Source of the DNA: an uncultured Flavobacteriales bacterium
GTDB lineage: Bacteria; Bacteroidota; Bacteroidia; Flavobacteriales_G; Salibacteraceae
Length of the DNA: 64,000 bases
Assembly (NCBI GenBank): GCA_943788145.1
Contig: CALSPD010000013.1
Span: 124,001 to 188,000 of the forward strand
Direction: 5' to 3'
Position numbers and translations under genes: made by a program. Positions 1-8,854 of this stretch are shown here, piece after piece (within the stretch, counting starts at the first letter, position 1; the number at the start of each line of letters is the position of its first letter). Under the pieces are notes generated by a model. It worked only from the letters and a program-made list of their open reading frames with translations. It was not told the origin of the DNA and did not search any database.

Positions 1-165
1 CTTGGAGTAAATGCAGGACACGATTTGAATCTAGCGAACTTGAAATTCTTCGCGGAAGAAGTTCCATATCTTGATGAAGTTTCGATTGGGCATGCGCTGA
101 TTTCAGATGCCTTATACTTCGGGCTAGAGAACACCATTCAAATGTATTTAGCCAAACTGGGATGA
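1..165 (+). CDS. pdxJ: Pyridoxine 5'-phosphate synthase PdxJ, C-terminal end (partial)
   Basis: This is the 3' end of a gene that begins before the window. Frame 1 reads [17 protein letters not shown], then [17 protein letters not shown], and stops at TGA. These are the conserved C-terminal strands of PdxJ, which condenses 1-deoxyxylulose 5-phosphate with aminoacetone phosphate in the DXP-dependent vitamin B6 pathway in the cytoplasm. NAGHDLN is the phosphate-binding loop of the TIM barrel, and the [11 protein letters not shown] helix is near-invariant in the family. The stop overlaps the start of the next gene as ATGA, so the two are probably co-transcribed. Only about 54 residues are visible. 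Confidence 0.93.
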   Translation, partial: LGVNAGHDLNLANLKFFAEEVPYLDEVSIGHALISDALYFGLENTIQMYLAKLG

Positions 166-926
166 AATTGAATTATAAAGTTCTAGGCGAAGGCGAACCT
201 GTCATCGTTCTACACGGTCTGCTCGGTATGCTTGATAACTGGCAAGCACCAGCACGGTTGCTCCAAGATAGTTTTCAAGTTATCCTAGTTGACTTGAGAA
301 ATCACGGTCATTCACCGCATAGCGAAGAGCATAATTATTCAGCGATGATGAATGATGTACTTGAATTGATGGATGACCTTAGGCTTTCAAGGGCACATTT
401 ATTGGGTCATTCGATGGGCGGAAAAGTAGTTATGAAGTTGGCCCAGCATTTTCCAGAACGAGTAAATAAACTGATAGTCGCTGACATAGGGCCAAAGTTT
501 TATCCTACTCATCATCAAAGCGTATTTGCTGCGTTACATGCCGTTCCACTAGAAAAGCTAGAGAGGCGAACGGAGGCGGACCAGTATATGGAAGCTTATT
601 TGAAAGATGTTTCTACGCGTCAGTTTTTAGCGAAGAGCTTGTATCATCCAGATCGAAATAGCTTCGATTGGCGTTTCAATTTAAAAGTTCTTTCTGATCA
701 GATTGAACAGGTAGGGGAGCCCATGGAGGAACTCGACTTTGAAGGAGAGACCCTCTTCATTCGAGGTGGAAAATCAGACTACATCCTAGATGAAGACTGG
801 CCCGATATTAAATTGATCTTCCCGAATGCCTATTTGATCACGATCGATGGCGCTGGACATTGGTTGCACGCTGAAAAGCCGCAAGAATTTGTTCAAGCAG
901 TGCGAGACTTCCTTATCGCTGAATAA
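162..926 (+). CDS. Alpha/beta fold hydrolase (YbfF-type esterase)
   Basis: A 254-residue cytoplasmic alpha/beta hydrolase with no signal peptide. The oxyanion-hole segment HGLLG lies near residue 18. The nucleophile elbow GHSMGG puts the catalytic serine near residue 84, and the catalytic histidine sits in GAGHWLH near residue 233. Length and motif spacing fit the YbfF/acyl-CoA esterase branch of the superfamily; the natural substrate cannot be told. The ATG overlaps the pdxJ stop (ATGA), which implies translational coupling. Its 3' end overlaps the convergent endonuclease gene by 14 bp, so no terminator separates the two strands here. Confidence 0.85.
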   Translation: MKLNYKVLGEGEPVIVLHGLLGMLDNWQAPARLLQDSFQVILVDLRNHGHSPHSEEHNYSAMMNDVLELMDDLRLSRAHLLGHSMGGKVVMKLAQHFPERVNKLIVADIGPKFYPTHHQSVFAALHAVPLEKLERRTEADQYMEAYLKDVSTRQFLAKSLYHPDRNSFDWRFNLKVLSDQIEQVGEPMEELDFEGETLFIRGGKSDYILDEDWPDIKLIFPNAYLITIDGAGHWLHAEKPQEFVQAVRDFLIAE

Positions 927-3138
927 TAATCGAGTGAAATTCCGATTCTCGTCCTTCAATTTCTCGAATTGAAATCCAATAAATGCCATTAGGTAATGTG
1001 CTTAAGTCTAATGTTCGGCCTTGATTTAAAGGAAGAACAATTTGGCCATTTAAGTTCGAGACCTCTACCATTACATCGGTGTTAGAGCCACCCGATATCC
1101 ATACGTTGTTTTGTGCAGGATTGGGTGAAATAACCCATTTGGATTCTACTCTAATGCGCTCGACATACGTGGAAGTGTCCGTTGTATCAACAGGTTCTTG
1201 AATCGAAATACCGGTCATGGCTAAACATTGGCTATCTGGCTCAGCTATGTACGACATGGTTTTAAAATCGATGTAACATGCCCAATGCGCACTATCAACA
1301 AAAGGGTTTCGATTATGCTGTAAGGAATCGATATAATCATTTCTAGCTCGCTCTGATTTTGAAGGGAGGTCATTTAAATGCCAATTCAAGAGGACGCCCA
1401 TTTTTTGGTCCGAACCCTGAGTTTGTAAATTGGCTTGATTCCAACCATAGGCCGTCATCATATAAAAAATGGCGCGAGCAGCATCTCCCTTTTGCTGGTC
1501 TCGAGGTTCGTAAACCCCATTTCCCGAATTATCTGTGCCCGCTTTTCCATCGCCAAAACTGCTTGTAACGTTCACCACATTCCCGAGTGGCCGATTGCTT
1601 CGTTGGCTATTTGCCGTTGCTTCGGTTTGAAATAAATGATGAAAATCTTGGTATTCGGGAGTGCCAGAATTCCCGGCTGTTGGCATCCAGCTCGCAGGAA
1701 GCGTATGTTCACGATTCATGTTTGTGCTCGTCCAATCAAAAGGAGGCGCAAAACTGACATTCACACTGCTGTAAACACAAGTCATCACTTCTTGCCCTCC
1801 TGTGGTGTCCCGAGCTAAATAGCCGGCCACCATGTCCTCATCGTAATTGCTGTAAAAGCGAACATTGTGTGGATTAATCGCATCGTATAAGTCATCAACG
1901 AAATTCGTGTTAGTCTCATCCAATCCAGACCAATAATTGCTGTTATTCATTGAAGCGACTGGAGTGCCAATCACCACTTCATACGGATCTGAAGTGCGAT
2001 AATTGGTCAGCGACCCCGATCCATTAAATGCAAATACTTTTATGAAATAATCTGTTTCTGCTTCGCACGATCGAATCTGAAAGAAAGTGCCGCTTCCTGA
2101 CTTAGCAACTTTCGCACTGCCAATGCCTTCACCACGGGTGTATGATATTCCATCAACAGGAACATCCGTTACGGCTGCGCCTTTTCTAAATAGCACCAAA
2201 TATCCATCGGCTCCAACGTCTTCAACACTTGCATTTATTTTCCAAGTCTTTAAATATGCGATGTTATGTGAACTTGGGCTTGACGTTGGTTCGCTTGCCG
2301 AAAGACCTCCAACTCCGTTTAAGTTAATGATGTATGGATTTTCATTTAGATCGTTGTTAGCTATAGAAATTTGGGCTGTTCTGTTGCCCATTGCGCTGGG
2401 CGTGAAATGGATGATCATTGTATCGTTCGATTGTGATGACACTGAGTCGGGCGAATAAGCAACGCTATAATCAGACGCAGCTGGACCGCTGAAACTTGAT
2501 GCACCCACAATCAGCGAATTGGCCGTTCCTAAATTTTCAATACCCAATTTGACGGACAATGTTGAACTCAGCGCTTCGGCAAATTGGATCGAAGTTGTAT
2601 GCGGAACGTTGTTATCCTCAAATTGAACATTCATTTCTTGGACAGGCGTGATGTTTTGGGTGATTTGCATATTATCCAATCCTGCATTCGTGCCCGAAAC
2701 TTTATTGGTTAAGACTATTCGAATGTGACGCGAATCAGGATCGGGAGTGACCGAGAATTGCGTCCAAGAATCAGTAAAGTCATTGTTGCCGTAAGTTTCT
2801 AAGTTCGTCCAAGTGCTGCCATTTTCGCTTTCTTCAACCACCAATGTTCCCATGAATGAAGCCGTACCGTAACTTTTTAAATAATAACTCACCGACCCTG
2901 GTTCATCATAAAACTCAACAGCGAAATAATGTGCGGTTGATTGAAGTTTTCCTGCCCGACTCGTACCGCCAGATAAATCATTCAGCCCAGAAGAATAATT
3001 GGCCGTAGTATTTGTTGTCCAACCAACAGGTAGCGTAGCTGGAGCAGTGGCGAAATCAAAGGATGTCGGCAGATTAGTTTGCGCAAACGCGGCCGACACA
3101 AAGATCATTTGAATCAGAAAGGAATAAAACTTTGTCAT
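913..3138 (-). CDS. Secreted endonuclease I family protein with T9SS type A sorting domain
   Basis: A 741-residue secreted protein with an N-terminal signal peptide ending near AFAQ. In order it has a jelly-roll-like region (about 25-165), an immunoglobulin-like segment resembling choice-of-anchor D domains (about 170-275), a short linker domain (about 285-390), an endonuclease I domain (about 400-640) and a T9SS type A C-terminal domain starting at SPNPAQNN and ending IIIQR. The nuclease call rests on NREHTLPASW, which contains the catalytic histidine of the EndA/Bsn family, and on EPRDQQKGDAARAIFYMM, a family signature. Endonuclease I enzymes cut single- and double-stranded DNA non-specifically outside the cell or in the periplasm. 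It is the last gene of the eight-gene minus-strand cluster and overlaps its upstream neighbour by 4 bp. Confidence 0.88.
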   Translation of the reverse strand: MTKFYSFLIQMIFVSAAFAQTNLPTSFDFATAPATLPVGWTTNTTANYSSGLNDLSGGTSRAGKLQSTAHYFAVEFYDEPGSVSYYLKSYGTASFMGTLVVEESENGSTWTNLETYGNNDFTDSWTQFSVTPDPDSRHIRIVLTNKVSGTNAGLDNMQITQNITPVQEMNVQFEDNNVPHTTSIQFAEALSSTLSVKLGIENLGTANSLIVGASSFSGPAASDYSVAYSPDSVSSQSNDTMIIHFTPSAMGNRTAQISIANNDLNENPYIINLNGVGGLSASEPTSSPSSHNIAYLKTWKINASVEDVGADGYLVLFRKGAAVTDVPVDGISYTRGEGIGSAKVAKSGSGTFFQIRSCEAETDYFIKVFAFNGSGSLTNYRTSDPYEVVIGTPVASMNNSNYWSGLDETNTNFVDDLYDAINPHNVRFYSNYDEDMVAGYLARDTTGGQEVMTCVYSSVNVSFAPPFDWTSTNMNREHTLPASWMPTAGNSGTPEYQDFHHLFQTEATANSQRSNRPLGNVVNVTSSFGDGKAGTDNSGNGVYEPRDQQKGDAARAIFYMMTAYGWNQANLQTQGSDQKMGVLLNWHLNDLPSKSERARNDYIDSLQHNRNPFVDSAHWACYIDFKTMSYIAEPDSQCLAMTGISIQEPVDTTDTSTYVERIRVESKWVISPNPAQNNVWISGGSNTDVMVEVSNLNGQIVLPLNQGRTLDLSTLPNGIYWISIREIEGRESEFHSIIIQR

Positions 3139-3806
3139 GAGGCTTTGTAAATGAAGGGTATGATTATACCGTAATTGAAGGTGTTAAATTGAAGGTCGGA
3201 AATGGTATAGGAAAAAACAGTACTGTACGTTCTCAAGGTTGAGCCGGTTTTCGATGTCATTTGCATATCCAACAATAGGGATAATTGCAACGCTGGAATT
3301 AAATCGGAATCGTTCGCACCGTTCGTGTTTCCAAAAAACTTTAAGAGCTTTCCGTCCAATCGAGTGCCTAAGCTATAACCTACTCCTAAAATAGTGAGCA
3401 ATGGTTTGGAAAAAGGAAAGAAGTTAACGCCTAGTCCCGCTTTTCCATAATACAATCCAGGAGCTAACGAAGAGCTCGGAAAGCTTAAATCCTTCCTTAC
3501 AATTTCATATTCCTTAAAGCGCAAGATTCGCAACACCCCTAGTTGAAAACTAGGACGGATTTTGCCACCAGAGACGACCCGATATGAATAGGAGTAGCCA
3601 AGACCACCTGCGGCAGAAAATGCGTTAGCGTTACCGATGTATTCATCATCTGCAATAAGATTTAACAGGCGAAAATCTGGATAGGAAATACCCTCAGAAA
3701 AATTTAAATCAACCCCAGCTTGGTGCACATGTCTAGGCATTTCGTCTTGAGTTGATGCACTCAACGACCAAAAGATGCACAGGAATGTAAGTGTGATTCT
3801 AGTCAA
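3135..3806 (-). CDS. Putative small outer-membrane beta-barrel protein
   Basis: A 223-residue protein of unknown family with a cleavable signal peptide (MTRITLTFLCIFWSLSASTQ). The mature part alternates polar and hydrophobic/aromatic residues and is rich in Gly, Tyr and Phe, as expected of outer-membrane barrels (GGLGYSYSYRVV, LLTILGVGYSLGTRL). It lacks a classical C-terminal phenylalanine. It overlaps the upstream lipoprotein gene by 8 bp and the downstream endonuclease gene by 4 bp, so it is an integral part of the operon. No enzymatic motif is visible. I infer a structural or assembly role at the outer membrane together with the PorV-like and TonB-receptor neighbours. Confidence 0.7.
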   Translation of the reverse strand: MTRITLTFLCIFWSLSASTQDEMPRHVHQAGVDLNFSEGISYPDFRLLNLIADDEYIGNANAFSAAGGLGYSYSYRVVSGGKIRPSFQLGVLRILRFKEYEIVRKDLSFPSSSLAPGLYYGKAGLGVNFFPFSKPLLTILGVGYSLGTRLDGKLLKFFGNTNGANDSDLIPALQLSLLLDMQMTSKTGSTLRTYSTVFSYTISDLQFNTFNYGIIIPFIYKAS

Positions 3807-4980
3807 AATCGGTGGTCAGTTTAAATCGCAACAATCGGCCATTGCCGCGATCAGTGACATAGACGATTTTATCGAGATAGGCGACAGCGCTGGGTTTGTT
3901 AAATTGTGTGGCCTCTTGACCTGTCCCCCCGAATGAGGCGATGATGTTCTTTTTGGCGCTTGATCCAGGAGGTGGATTTACTCCTTCTTTCCCTGTGGTG
4001 GTAAACTGAAAAAGTGAATCGCCTTCAATGACAAATAAGTAGTTTGTCCCATCGCCAGTGAGTGTCATATCCAAAGGACTTTCAAACCTTCCTGGTCGAT
4101 ATAAGAAGTCGTTCGCCTCACTTGTGTCGTTAAAATTCAAAAACTTCACGGTAAACGATGAGCCAAATTCGGATTCATTGAATTGAATGGCTTGCACTTT
4201 AATAGGAACTGAGGGGTCAGCCATAGCTACAAAAAAGTCTTTGGATTCATTCACACTTGGGCTTTGAACCGGCTTTGCATAGCTGGTTACACAAAGAGGA
4301 GATTTGAAATAACCTCGATAAAAACCTGTGTTAGTCGATACAAATACATTCGAAACGTATTGGTCAGCTTCATCAAAAATGATCAAGCCATCGTCTGGTC
4401 CGCCAACTTGGTTTTCGTTGTCGCGAGGACCGGTTCGTGAGACATAATACTGATTGTCTGCCATGACATCAATGGACGTGAACCTTACCTCTGCATCCAC
4501 GCTACTGAAGCTTGATTTAAAATAATAGGGATGAACCATTTTTTTGGTAATAACCGAATGATTGATGCCAAACCCTAAAGGACCGTTTAAGTCTAATCGA
4601 TATAAGGTTGAAAGCGTGTAAGATTTCTCATTGATTACCGTATCGAATGTGCCGATGGCCAAAAGGTTAAGTCTTCTGTCCATGGCTATTTTGGTAACAC
4701 CAGGTAAAACGTATCTACCCTGCTCGCGACCAGCTTGGTCGTATGCAATAATTTCTGACGAACCCTCATCGACAACATAGATCAAACCATCGTAACCAGC
4801 GATAACATCAGAAGGACTTAAAAAACCCTCTATTATTGGTTGAATCGGCACATATGCAACAGCTCTATTGGTGTAAATGGGCGCATCGATAAACTCAAGG
4901 TCGGTTTTTTTACCGAAAAAGCCCTCACATCCGACCAAACCGAAACAGAACATTAATGTTATGGCAATATATCCTTTCAT
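3799..4980 (-). CDS. Lipoprotein with NHL/beta-propeller-like repeats
   Basis: A 393-residue lipoprotein. The signal peptide MKGYIAITLMFCFGLVGC ends in a lipobox with Cys18. The mature protein has repeated blade-like strands of the 6-bladed/NHL propeller type, such as DVIAGYDGLIYVVDEG, ITKIAMDRRLNLLAI-type segments and FNKPSAVAYLDKIVYVTDRG near the C-terminus, the last being a typical NHL blade. Such propellers bind peptides, glycans or partner proteins rather than catalyse. The gene overlaps the upstream PorV-like gene by 4 bp and the downstream barrel gene by 8 bp. It is likely an outer-membrane lipoprotein partner of the TonB-receptor/PorV-like pair; the ligand is unknown. Confidence 0.75.
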   Translation of the reverse strand: MKGYIAITLMFCFGLVGCEGFFGKKTDLEFIDAPIYTNRAVAYVPIQPIIEGFLSPSDVIAGYDGLIYVVDEGSSEIIAYDQAGREQGRYVLPGVTKIAMDRRLNLLAIGTFDTVINEKSYTLSTLYRLDLNGPLGFGINHSVITKKMVHPYYFKSSFSSVDAEVRFTSIDVMADNQYYVSRTGPRDNENQVGGPDDGLIIFDEADQYVSNVFVSTNTGFYRGYFKSPLCVTSYAKPVQSPSVNESKDFFVAMADPSVPIKVQAIQFNESEFGSSFTVKFLNFNDTSEANDFLYRPGRFESPLDMTLTGDGTNYLFVIEGDSLFQFTTTGKEGVNPPPGSSAKKNIIASFGGTGQEATQFNKPSAVAYLDKIVYVTDRGNGRLLRFKLTTDFD

Positions 4981-5996
4981 TCTCTTTTCGTTGTGTTTAT
5001 GCCTACGTCTATACCAAATGAGTGAATGTTGCCAAGGTATTGTGTGATGTTCAGCGCATAATTGACCATGAGCGCATTCCTTCCCAATTTAGGTTTAAAA
5101 CCAGCTCCGAATGTTGGTGCTTTTTGACCCAAAACATTGATTTTATAACCAGTTCGAAGGAAGATTAGATTTAAATAAGCGTATTCCACGCCAATTCGAA
5201 TGTTTTCGCTGTTGTCGTTCGGGTGTTCCAATTGAATCGCAACCATAAGCGATTGATCGTTTTTATCGATTGGTTTAATGGAAGCGCCCAATCGAAATAC
5301 GGTAGGCACCGGATATTTATCCAAATTGACTGCCGTTCGGTTAAAATCAACTTCAAGAAAGTCACCATTAAGTGCAGAGTTGCCGCCAAAGTTTTTGACC
5401 ACGATTCCGAATTTCAAATCCTTGACATCCGTGGTGTATTGAAAGCCTAAATCTGCCGCGACTGTATGGTTTTTATATTGAGCCATTTGCTCATATATAT
5501 ACTTCATGTTCACGCCAAAACTGAATCGATCCGAAAGTTTTTTTGCGTAAGCTAAACCAATCGCCATCTGATTAGAATAGAATAATTGCCCCGTTCCATT
5601 GGGTTGAAATTCAGTCCTTACTTTCATCGATCCGCTAGACAAGTAATTGACATTTAAACCGAATGCACTCGTGGAAGCCTTTAAAGGCACGATACCGGAT
5701 ATATAACCTTGCTGAATTCCTGCTCCAAGTGATAAATCATTGATGGCAAAATGAGCTAACTCATTCTGCGCCATTAAAGCGGGATTATGAAAGCTCGCCA
5801 TGCCATCAGCGGAAAGCGTGAGGTTGGCTCCAGCTAGCGCCATACTTCTTGGGCTAACATCATTCTTTAAAAAAGTAAGGGTGGAAATACCTGCACGTTG
5901 ACCACCGAGGTTGGGCAGGAGTTGCGCATTTATTTGCAATGCGAAGCAAGTTGATGAAAGCAGGAGCATGAAGCGATATGTATACATAGCCTTCAT
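4977..5996 (-). CDS. PorV/PorQ family outer-membrane protein
   Basis: A 339-residue protein with a signal peptide ending about ALQINAQ. The mature N-terminus reads SPRSMALAGANLTLSADG followed by FHNPALM, the hallmark of the PorV/PorQ (FadL-like, UPF0164) barrels in which a Gly/Ala-rich plug segment precedes an N-PA motif. The remainder consists of amphipathic strands. PorV proteins shuttle T9SS cargo from the SprA/Sov translocon to the attachment complex, and PorQ-like members share the fold. It starts within 1 bp of the TonB-receptor stop and overlaps the next gene by 4 bp. I infer that it works with the receptor or with the secreted proteins of this operon. Calling it the housekeeping PorV would be unsafe. 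Confidence 0.82.
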   Translation of the reverse strand: MKAMYTYRFMLLLSSTCFALQINAQLLPNLGGQRAGISTLTFLKNDVSPRSMALAGANLTLSADGMASFHNPALMAQNELAHFAINDLSLGAGIQQGYISGIVPLKASTSAFGLNVNYLSSGSMKVRTEFQPNGTGQLFYSNQMAIGLAYAKKLSDRFSFGVNMKYIYEQMAQYKNHTVAADLGFQYTTDVKDLKFGIVVKNFGGNSALNGDFLEVDFNRTAVNLDKYPVPTVFRLGASIKPIDKNDQSLMVAIQLEHPNDNSENIRIGVEYAYLNLIFLRTGYKINVLGQKAPTFGAGFKPKLGRNALMVNYALNITQYLGNIHSFGIDVGINTTKRE

Positions 5997-8854
5997 TAAA
6001 ATTTAAAAGAAATGCCATATAGAATCTGACGTCCTTGCGTGTAGCGCGCAGGGTCGGTAGGTGGTTCGCCTCGATCCAGCGGATTTGGATAGGCCAAATC
6101 GCGCCAACTGTCTGGAACTGCGTCTCCGTATTCATAGGCGCGACCAGTTACAGGATTTACAATTTGTGAATTTTTTGTGTTGAACACGTTTTTGACTTCT
6201 ACACTTAGGGAAACACCTCTGTTCTTTTTCGTTATAAAATCACGCGTAAGCTTTAGATCAACCCAATGCCAAGCTTTACCAATCTCTGCATAAGGCTTAT
6301 CGATAATCTGTGTATAAATTGGTCGGCCAATGTCCGTTTGCCCCGTCAATTCATAAGGCGTATATCGAAGTCCAGATTTATACGTTCCACTTATAAAAAG
6401 TCGAAAGCCGTTCAATGAAATCTTACCGATTCTTATAGTTGAATCGGCCGAGAAAATCACGCCAGCCTTAAAATCCCATGGTCTGTCCCAAGCGAGGTAT
6501 TGTTCTTTAGTGGTGTTGACAAAGCCCGTTTGCTTGATTTGTAAAAGGGATTCAGCCGCAGAGTTGGATTTTCCAGTGGCCACCTGATAGGCACCATTAA
6601 AGAAGGTTCGAATGAATTTTCCCAGTCGATAATTTACACCTAATTCGAGTCCAACGATTCGTGCATAATCCTGGTTGATCGATGTAGTTTTATCCACCAA
6701 TCGACCAGTTTGGTCTTGAATAATAATGGTTCGGGTAACGATGTAATCGTACTTATCATTATTAAAAGCAGTGAATGTAATGCCGAGCCTTCTAGTCACC
6801 TGCGACTTAATGCCCATTTCGTAGGACACTGTTGTTTCAGGTTTTAAATCTGGATTGCCGAGTCGAGATAGGTAGCCGCGATCCTGATAAACTGGGTCAA
6901 GTCCGGCATAAACGAAGCGGGGGTGAGGCAATCGCATGCTATGCCCATAGTTGAAGTAGAGCACATTGTTTTCGGTAACTGGAAAAGAAACGTTGATTCG
7001 AGGTAGCAATCGTGCTTGAAACCTCCGTCCGAGTATTGGAATTGTCCTGCGTTCGTATCGATTTCTGACTTCATCAATCACAAGCGCATCTGGGTTGCTG
7101 ACAGCATCGTCAACAAATTTTCCAAAAGCCCAATAATTCATGCGTAATCCCAGTGTGGCATTAATCCCTTTGTAAACAATATTATCCTCAGCGAAAAGTC
7201 CTCCATCGGCTGCATTTACCGCCCAAATGTCGCTGCTGGAACCAACACTTATCGAAGGCGTGAAAGTGGAATCATTGATTTGAATAGGCGCTCCGACCCA
7301 TGGACGGGAAACGTCCGCCCATTGATATTGAGTTTCTTGGTGCTCTTGCCCAAAAGTGAATTTGTGATATTTGCTTGTGGGGTAATAATGTACCACGTTT
7401 TTAACGGTGTACTCTTGAACATAATGGTCATGCCAAGTAGTTGAAATGCCGCCATTGTTGGTCAAACCATTTGGGGCGTTGACATAAACTACATTATCCG
7501 ATGGATTGAAAATGGTTATTGGATCGGTGATGATCGATTCAGGATCATAAATCTGGTCAACAGTTTCGCTTCGAAATGCACGACCATTTGCATCCGCACG
7601 CAAATTGGTGAACAACCTTCCAATGTTGGTCGATACCGTAAGTTTATTATTAGGAAAGGAATAGGTCATACCCAAAACACTCAAGTTGGATTGATGGGTG
7701 TATGTCGTTGCATTGTCCAAATCTTCACTAAAATCATACTGAAATCCTGGAGTTACCACTGCGTCAAATCCAACGATTTGAAGGGTCCGGGTATTTTGAT
7801 TGATATTTAGCGAATGTTGATTGGTTAGAAATATTTTGAATCCGGGCCGAATGGTATATGCAAGTTTAAAGGTGTTAGACCATTTATTATCCTGTCTTGG
7901 CGCCCACAGCGAGTCGTTGGTTGTGAAAAGTGAGCTGTGCAATTGATTGGCTGTGGTTCTGAAATAGGTGTCCGTCAGCTCTATACTAGTCGTGGTAAAG
8001 AAGGTCAGTTTCTTCTTTGTGCCAGGAATGGGTGTTCCAAGTGAAAACTGCCAAACATCAGTGTTCCAACTTGAACCTTTGTTTCGATTGGTAGAGTAAT
8101 TATCGGTCAACCAACTGCCACTGACTTCGAGTTTATCGCCTCCTTCGCGAATTTGGGTGGAAATTACACCAGAAGAACCATCACCAAATTCAGCGCCAGC
8201 ACCGCCCGTTACCACCGTCACGCTGCTGACAGCTGAAGACGATACATTTACGCCAAAGCCAGTTCCAGCTAGAGGATCCTGAGCTGAAATTCCATCCACC
8301 ACATATTGTGTTTCATAAACGCGTCCTCCTCGAATTTGAATGCCATCTGGGTTTTCACTCACCCCAGCTTGCATTTTTACGACATCTTGAATTTCTCGAA
8401 CGGCCATTTCCGAAATATCCGCTTGCGAAATGTTGATCTCTGACTTCCCGCTTTCCAAATCGATGACTTGTTCTCCTTCAATGATCACCTCAGATAAAGT
8501 GTTAGACCGAAAAGAAATCTTTGTGTCAAGCACCTTGGTTTCGCCCTTATTGAGTCGAACCCCGTTGATGATTTTATCGCTATAACCGATGAAGGATATT
8601 TTGACGGCATAATCGCCTGGCTTGATGCCTGTAATGCTGTATTTGCCCTCCATGTCAGTGCTCGCGCCCTTGTAAGTTCCTACAAGAATGACGGTCGCTC
8701 CAGGTAAGGTTTCGCCTGTCTCTTGATCAGAAATAGTTCCAGTAAGTTGGGCATCTTGAGCACTGGCGGTTACCCAAAAACTCATTGTAAGCAAGGCTGC
8801 AAGAACGAATCTTGACCAAGATACACTTTGGTTATTTGAAGAAGCCTTTCGCAT
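5996..8854 (-). CDS. TonB-dependent receptor with carboxypeptidase-like regulatory domain
   Basis: A 952-residue outer-membrane receptor. After the signal peptide (ends TASAQ) comes a CarboxypepD_reg-like domain (about 35-115, GTISDQETGETLPGATV...GKYSITGIKPGDY). A linker and plug domain (about 125-240) carry IQIRGGRVYETQYVVDG and VTVVTGGAGAEFGDGSSG. A long 22-strand-type barrel follows, with the TonB-receptor signature YGHSMRLPHPRF...GNPDLKPETT, and the protein ends in Phe (YGISFKF), the outer-membrane insertion signal. It is not followed by a SusD gene, so it is not a standard SusCD pair. Instead it sits between a lipoprotein (1-bp overlap upstream) and a PorV-like protein (1-bp overlap downstream). 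Substrate unknown. Confidence 0.92.
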   Translation of the reverse strand: MRKASSNNQSVSWSRFVLAALLTMSFWVTASAQDAQLTGTISDQETGETLPGATVILVGTYKGASTDMEGKYSITGIKPGDYAVKISFIGYSDKIINGVRLNKGETKVLDTKISFRSNTLSEVIIEGEQVIDLESGKSEINISQADISEMAVREIQDVVKMQAGVSENPDGIQIRGGRVYETQYVVDGISAQDPLAGTGFGVNVSSSAVSSVTVVTGGAGAEFGDGSSGVISTQIREGGDKLEVSGSWLTDNYSTNRNKGSSWNTDVWQFSLGTPIPGTKKKLTFFTTTSIELTDTYFRTTANQLHSSLFTTNDSLWAPRQDNKWSNTFKLAYTIRPGFKIFLTNQHSLNINQNTRTLQIVGFDAVVTPGFQYDFSEDLDNATTYTHQSNLSVLGMTYSFPNNKLTVSTNIGRLFTNLRADANGRAFRSETVDQIYDPESIITDPITIFNPSDNVVYVNAPNGLTNNGGISTTWHDHYVQEYTVKNVVHYYPTSKYHKFTFGQEHQETQYQWADVSRPWVGAPIQINDSTFTPSISVGSSSDIWAVNAADGGLFAEDNIVYKGINATLGLRMNYWAFGKFVDDAVSNPDALVIDEVRNRYERRTIPILGRRFQARLLPRINVSFPVTENNVLYFNYGHSMRLPHPRFVYAGLDPVYQDRGYLSRLGNPDLKPETTVSYEMGIKSQVTRRLGITFTAFNNDKYDYIVTRTIIIQDQTGRLVDKTTSINQDYARIVGLELGVNYRLGKFIRTFFNGAYQVATGKSNSAAESLLQIKQTGFVNTTKEQYLAWDRPWDFKAGVIFSADSTIRIGKISLNGFRLFISGTYKSGLRYTPYELTGQTDIGRPIYTQIIDKPYAEIGKAWHWVDLKLTRDFITKKNRGVSLSVEVKNVFNTKNSQIVNPVTGRAYEYGDAVPDSWRDLAYPNPLDRGEPPTDPARYTQGRQILYGISFKF

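Noticed and set aside
2087-2458. A 123-residue plus-strand ORF inside the endonuclease gene
   Set aside because: It is antisense to conserved domains of the T9SS nuclease, with no start signal or recognisable motif; a shadow ORF.
5996-8854. SusC of a polysaccharide utilisation locus
   Set aside because: There is no SusD-like gene, glycoside hydrolase or SusR/ECF regulator nearby; a general TonB-dependent receptor is all that can be supported.
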